Shown here piece after piece: positions 60,670-64,000 of a stretch of 64,000 nucleotides of DNA. The stretch comes from Mycobacterium haemophilum DSM 44634 (GTDB lineage Bacteria > Actinomycetota > Actinomycetes > Mycobacteriales > Mycobacteriaceae), in the NCBI RefSeq assembly GCF_000340435.2, contig NZ_CP011883.2, positions 3,146,687 to 3,210,686 of the forward strand. The letters run 5' to 3'. The translations under genes were made by a program, and so were the position numbers. The notes under the pieces were generated by a model that searched no databases, had not been told where the DNA came from, and saw only the letters and a program-made list of their open reading frames with translations. Each line of letters begins with the position of its first letter. The stretch's first letter is position 1.

Positions 60670-60861
60670 CCAGGTATTTTAGAGCCGTAGGCACAGCACC
60701 CCGGAATCGGGGGCGGACGACATCCCTAATTCGAGATGGCTCAGCAAGTTAGACGAATTCGGCGTTGTGGCCCCACTTTTCGCCGACTCAGCTAGCACGC
60801 CAGCCGACAACCGGACGAAATGCGTCGTCCGCCAATAACTATGATCAGACGCTGCGACGGG

Positions 60862-61077
60862 TTAGCCGCTCTTGCGCCGGAATTCCCGACGGTTCTCCAC
60901 CGGACCATGAGCCCGCGACCGCTTGCCGCCGCCGTCCTTGTGATCGGATCCGCTTGACGATTTCGTCATCTTACGGTCGAGGGCTTCACGGAACTTGCGC
61001 TTGGTGTCGTCGTCTGACCCGGAAGACCCCGAAGACTCAGAAGACTTTGTATCTTGCGGAGAGTTCGATTCAGCCAT
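60862..61077 (-). CDS. DUF5302 small charged protein (71 aa)
   Basis: Ser/Asp-rich N-terminal half, then the family core DDTKRKFREALDRKMTKS and the end HGPVENRREFRRKSG. Conserved across mycobacteria; no known role. The basic end suggests nucleic-acid or ribosome contact. Follows the F420-binding gene (16 bp) and is likely co-transcribed. Confidence 0.75.
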   Translation of the reverse strand: MAESNSPQDTKSSESSGSSGSDDDTKRKFREALDRKMTKSSSGSDHKDGGGKRSRAHGPVENRREFRRKSG

Positions 61078-61093
61078 ACGAGCAGACTAACCG

Positions 61094-61537
61094 CTACCGC
61101 ATTCCTGGGGGCAGACCGTATATGTGCGAGATCGGCAGCGTCAGCAACACCCGCCGATCGGTCACCATCGCCTGCCGGTATTCGTCCCAGTCCGGATGTT
61201 CACCGGCGATGTTGCGATATAAGGCAATCAACGCCTCGACGGTGTCATCATCGGGTGCGGCAGCGGGCGGGGTCAGCGCCGCCGTGCCCTCCGCGACGGC
61301 ATAGGACCATCCGTCGTCGGCGTCGACCAGGATCGAAGCCCGTGGGTCCCGACGCAGGTTACGCGTCTTGGCCCGCGGCTCGGTGATCGAGACCCGAACC
61401 GCCACGTCACGCGGGTCGAAGTGATACTGCACGTTCGACAGCTGGGGACGCCCGTCGCGTTTGATGGTGGCCAGCACCCCGATGGAGTTCCCACTGATCA
61501 CGGCCAGCAGCTTGTCGTCGAAGACTTGGCGTCCCAT
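61094..61537 (-). CDS. F420-binding FDOR-B flavin/deazaflavin oxidoreductase (Rv1155-like)
   Basis: 147-residue split-barrel protein nearly identical to M. tuberculosis Rv1155, a crystallised F420-binding protein. Family segments: ISGNSIGVLATIKRDGRPQL, RAKTRNLRRDPRASILVDA and the C-terminal VLLTLPISHIYGLPPGMR. The natural substrate is not settled. The TAGGCT box (61549-61544) six bases before the ATG predicts a leaderless message. It would use cofactor made through FbiC. Confidence 0.92.
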   Translation of the reverse strand: MGRQVFDDKLLAVISGNSIGVLATIKRDGRPQLSNVQYHFDPRDVAVRVSITEPRAKTRNLRRDPRASILVDADDGWSYAVAEGTAALTPPAAAPDDDTVEALIALYRNIAGEHPDWDEYRQAMVTDRRVLLTLPISHIYGLPPGMR

Positions 61538-61616
61538 GCCGAAAGCCTACGTCGCACACACAGCAGGACGGCCCCGAATCGCGTCGCTCCCCGGCGGCCT
61601 GATGAAATTGCAGATC

Positions 61617-62153
61617 ATGGCCCAGTTCGCGGCATTCCTTCGCGGTGTCAACGTCGGCGGCGTCAATCTGAAAATGGCCGAGGTGGCCACCGCGCTGACG
61701 ACCGCCGGATTTGCCCAGGTGCGCACCATCCTGGCCAGCGGCAACGTGCTGCTGCAGTCGTCTCTCGGTGTTGCCGCGGTGCGAAAGAAGGCCGAAGCCG
61801 CGTTGCGCCAGCAGTTCGGTTACCAAGCCTGGGTGTTGGTCTACGACATCGATACCGTGCGGACCATTTTCGAGGCTTACCCTTTCGAGCGCGAGGTCGA
61901 CGGGTATCAGTCCTACGTCACGTTCGTCGCCGACGAAGCGGCGCTCCATGAGTTAGCCGCACTCGCCGACAACAATACGAGCCCGGACCAGAAAATTAGC
62001 CGCGGTGACGGCGTCATCTACTGGCAGGTCCCCAAGGGCAGCACCCTGGACAGCACCATCGGCAAGACGATGGGCAACCCGCGTTACAAGTCGTCGACCA
62101 CGACTCGTAATCTGCGCACGCTAGCTAAAGTGTTGCAGGCCAGGCCGGGCTAG
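61617..62153 (+). CDS. DUF1697 protein
   Basis: 178 residues with the family signature FAAFLRGVNVGGVNLKMAEV then TILASGNVLL, and near the end GDGVIYWQVPKG. Function unknown across bacteria. The ATG at 61617 gives the usual family start; ATG 61602 is also possible. Divergent from the F420-binding gene. Confidence 0.8.
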   Translation: MAQFAAFLRGVNVGGVNLKMAEVATALTTAGFAQVRTILASGNVLLQSSLGVAAVRKKAEAALRQQFGYQAWVLVYDIDTVRTIFEAYPFEREVDGYQSYVTFVADEAALHELAALADNNTSPDQKISRGDGVIYWQVPKGSTLDSTIGKTMGNPRYKSSTTTRNLRTLAKVLQARPG

Positions 62154-62283
62154 GTACCCGTTGAATCACAGTCGACCTGCTACCGACTGCTGATGAAACC
62201 CACAGTCCGAGCAGTCGCTCGTTCGAGCTGATTCCCCAGTGCGCCAAGAGATTTCCCGGCAGCTAACCGATCTGACACGGATC

Positions 62284-62649
62284 TCAGTCATCGGGCACGT
62301 TGGTGAGATAGCGGATGGCGTCGGACTTGGCCAGTCCCAGAGCTCGGGCCACTTCGATATATTCGCGGGCAGCAGCCGCCATCGCAGCGTCGGTCGGATC
62401 GAAGCGGGAAATGAACGTGCCGAAACGCCCCCGAGTTTCAACGATCGCCGCCGACTCCAGCTCACGGTAGGCACGGGCCACGGTGTTGGCCGCGACGCCG
62501 AGCTGACCGGCCAGGTCACGCACCGTCGGCAGGCGGGTGCCGGGCGGCAATGCACCAGCCCGGACTCCGTCGATCACCTGGTTTCTGAGCTGGTCGAATA
62601 ACGGTTTGCCCGCCTTCACGTCGACCCGCAACCAGTCCCGCAGCTCCAC
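62284..62649 (-). CDS. GntR-family (YtrA type) regulator, Rv1152-like
   Basis: 121 residues: a GntR winged helix (PLFDQLRNQVIDGVRAGALP, TVRDLAGQLGVAANTVARAY, residues ~16-82) and only a short helical tail, as in the YtrA subgroup that controls transport or stress genes. GTG start. Divergent from the sirtuin gene, 37 bp away, which may be its target. Confidence 0.9.
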   Translation of the reverse strand: MELRDWLRVDVKAGKPLFDQLRNQVIDGVRAGALPPGTRLPTVRDLAGQLGVAANTVARAYRELESAAIVETRGRFGTFISRFDPTDAAMAAAAREYIEVARALGLAKSDAIRYLTNVPDD

Positions 62650-62686
62650 TCACCCAGTATCGCCCACACCCGGCTATCTTTGTGGC

Positions 62687-63400
62687 ATGCGAGTGGCGGT
62701 GCTGAGCGGCGCGGGGATCTCCGCGGAGAGCGGCGTGCCGACATTCCGCGACGACAAGAATGGATTGTGGGCACGCTTCGACCCTTACGAGCTGTCCAGC
62801 ACACAAGGCTGGCAGCGCAACCCCGAACGGGTCTGGGGGTGGTATTTGTGGCGGCACTACCTCGTGGCCAACGTCGAACCCAATGACGGGCACCGCGCTA
62901 TCGCCGCCTGGCAGGAGCAGATCGAGGTCAGCGTTATCACGCAAAACGTGGACGATTTGCACGAGCGCGCCGGCAGCACGCCGGTGCACCACCTGCACGG
63001 CAGCCTTTTCGAATTCCGTTGTGCGCGATGCAGTGTGGCCTACACCGGTGCGCTGCCCGAGATGCCCGAACCCGCACTGGAGGTGGACCCGCCGGTCTGT
63101 CACTGCGGCGGTCTGGTCCGGCCCGACATCGTGTGGTTCGGTGAGCCGTTACCCGATGAGCCGTGGCGACGCGCGGTGGAGGCAGCCGAAACCGCCGACG
63201 TCATGGTGGTGGTGGGGACATCGGCGATCGTCTTCCCGGCGGCCGGGCTACCCGAGCTGGCGCTGTCGCGTGGCGCGGTCGTGATCGAAGTCAATCCCGA
63301 GCCCACACCGCTTACCAAGAACGCCACGATCAGCATTCGCGAAACAGCGAGTCAGGCACTGCCAGGGCTGCTGCAGCGGCTGCCCGCCCTGTTGAAGTAG
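62687..63400 (+). CDS. cobB: NAD-dependent protein deacylase (sirtuin)
   Basis: Removes acetyl or succinyl groups from lysines with NAD+. 237 residues as in Rv1151c. Motifs: GAGISAESGVPTFRD, TQNVDDLHERAG, catalytic His in HLHGSLFEFRC, Zn Cys (CARC and CHCGG) and VVVGTSAIVFPAA. The Tyr/Arg pair expected for class III desuccinylases is plausible at YELSS/VPTFR but not certain. TATCTT (62675-62680) six bases before the ATG suggests a leaderless message. Confidence 0.93.
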   Translation: MRVAVLSGAGISAESGVPTFRDDKNGLWARFDPYELSSTQGWQRNPERVWGWYLWRHYLVANVEPNDGHRAIAAWQEQIEVSVITQNVDDLHERAGSTPVHHLHGSLFEFRCARCSVAYTGALPEMPEPALEVDPPVCHCGGLVRPDIVWFGEPLPDEPWRRAVEAAETADVMVVVGTSAIVFPAAGLPELALSRGAVVIEVNPEPTPLTKNATISIRETASQALPGLLQRLPALLK

Positions 63401-63417
63401 GCGGCTCGGCGACCGCG

Positions 63418-63594
63418 CTAGGGCTGGATTGTCCGGCTCCTTGCTCGCGCCGTTGCGGCGCTCGCCGTCGCCGACTCTAGGGCTGGATTGTCCGGCTCCT
63501 TGCTCGCGCCGTTGCGGCGCTCGCCGTCGCCGACTCTAGGGCTGGATTGTCCGGCTCCTTGCTCGCGCCGTTGCGGCGCTCGCCGTCGCCGGAC
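63418..63594. repeat. 59-bp tandem repeat, three copies
   Basis: Units start CTAGGGCTGGATTGTCCGGC at 63418, 63477 and 63536 and are identical apart from the end of the last, which has CCGGAC instead of CCGAC and no further copy. Each unit contains CGTTGCGGCGCTCGCCGTCG. It lies between cobB and a convergent methyltransferase. Size and place fit a mycobacterial MIRU/VNTR locus. Confidence 0.85.
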
Positions 63595-64000
63595 TAAGGC
63601 CTATGCGCCCGGCCCAGCACTAACTCCGACACCGGCAGGGGCACCCAGACCGGCAACGTCCACTCCCGCCGCGAAGTGTCCACCTCGAACCCGGCGTTAA
63701 CGATCGAGCGCTCGGTGTCGCGATGGGTGTGACAGTTCCCCAGCAGCCTCGGCCAGAACGTCGCGTCGGCAAACCGTTGCAACCGGCCCCAGGCGCCGGG
63801 GCTGGCCACATGTTCGAGATAGCGCAGCTGCCCGCCCGGCCGAAGCAACAAACGCAGCCGGTGCAGCACCCCGTCGGGGTCGCGAACCGAGCAGAGCACG
63901 AGCGAGCACACCACCGCGTCAAACGGCTGCTTGCCGCTGAATTCCTCCACCATCGTGCCGATCACGACAACCCGAACCGGCGCACCAGCGGCCGCAGCGC
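63594..64000 (-). CDS. Class I SAM-dependent methyltransferase, partial (C-terminal part)
   Basis: The frame is open beyond the window edge, so only the last ~134 residues are seen. They contain VEEFSGKQPFDAVVCSLVLC, the motif IV-V region of UbiE-like methyltransferases, then LRPGGQLRYLEHVASPGAWG and GNCHTHRDTERSIVNAGFEV. This fits the Methyltransf_11 group; similar mycobacterial proteins are annotated as phospholipid or quinone methyltransferases. Substrate unknown. Confidence 0.82.
   Translation of the reverse strand, partial: AAAAGAPVRVVVIGTMVEEFSGKQPFDAVVCSLVLCSVRDPDGVLHRLRLLLRPGGQLRYLEHVASPGAWGRLQRFADATFWPRLLGNCHTHRDTERSIVNAGFEVDTSRREWTLPVWVPLPVSELVLGRAHRP

Noticed and set aside
63418..63594. 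CRISPR array
   Set aside because: The 59-bp units are contiguous tandem repeats without unique spacers and there are no cas genes.
1..64000. tRNA or rRNA genes
   Set aside because: No cloverleaf with a TTCGA-type T-loop and CCA-proximal stem, and no rRNA-like sequence, was recognised on reading both strands; a tRNAscan run would settle it.

Overview
The window is a slow-growing mycobacterium closely related to, but not identical with, the Mycobacterium tuberculosis complex. The evidence is GC-rich DNA, PE, PPE, PE_PGRS and Esx genes, MmpL/Pap/Pks lipid machinery, mycothiol and F420 genes, and a gene order that largely follows H37Rv Rv1188 to Rv1151c read in reverse. Divergence is clear (for example TB8.4 differs from my memory of the tuberculosis protein at roughly one residue in five), so a species such as the M. 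tuberculosis-associated phylotype fits better than M. tuberculosis itself. All comparisons with H37Rv are from memory.

Layout. 1-2.4 kb: decayed esxK/esxL-type genes and two tandem orphan PE genes with unusual acidic tails. 2.6-7.6 kb: the proline catabolic operon (rocA, putB and a TIGR03085 gene) with the divergent regulator pruC. 7.8-26.6 kb: the di/poly-acyltrehalose (DAT/PAT) locus with fadD21, a Sap/Gap-like membrane gene, chp2, mmpL10, papA3 and an unsplit pks3/4. Between chp2 and mmpL10 lies a 4 kb PE/PPE tandem array carrying a dead IS6-family transposase. 26.9-32.0 kb: a LipM-like esterase coupled to a KimA-like potassium transporter, then an aminotransferase and ferredoxin fdxC. 32.2-34.06 kb: very GC-rich foreign DNA (dinF, a truB tail, a ribF head) fused into the remnant of a PadR regulator gene. 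34.3-46.7 kb: fadH, TB8.4, fbiC, PE12, mshB, a TetR gene, lpqW and typA. 46.8-53.6 kb: narGHJI. 54-64 kb: mutT2 and a pterin dehydratase sharing a palindromic promoter, a frameshifted PE_PGRS gene, a relic of a TPP riboswitch plus thiC head, pimE, two Pro/Ala-rich secreted proteins, an HhH-GPD repair gene, small conserved genes, an F420-binding oxidoreductase, a GntR regulator, a sirtuin, a 59-bp tandem repeat and a partial methyltransferase.

The genes join into several systems. FadD21 activates fatty acids for Pks3/4, PapA3 and Chp2 assemble acyltrehaloses, and MmpL10 with the Sap-like protein would handle export. PimE and LpqW act on the polar PIM versus LM/LAM branch. FbiC makes the F420 precursor used by enzymes such as the Rv1155-type protein. 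RocA, PutB and PruC oxidise proline to glutamate. NarGHJI respires nitrate. The most unusual content is not a new metabolic pathway but a set of recombination scars (foreign dinF into padR, PE/PPE array into the acyltrehalose locus, riboswitch-thiC relic against pimE), plus an ancestral-looking DAT/PAT locus with an extra export gene.
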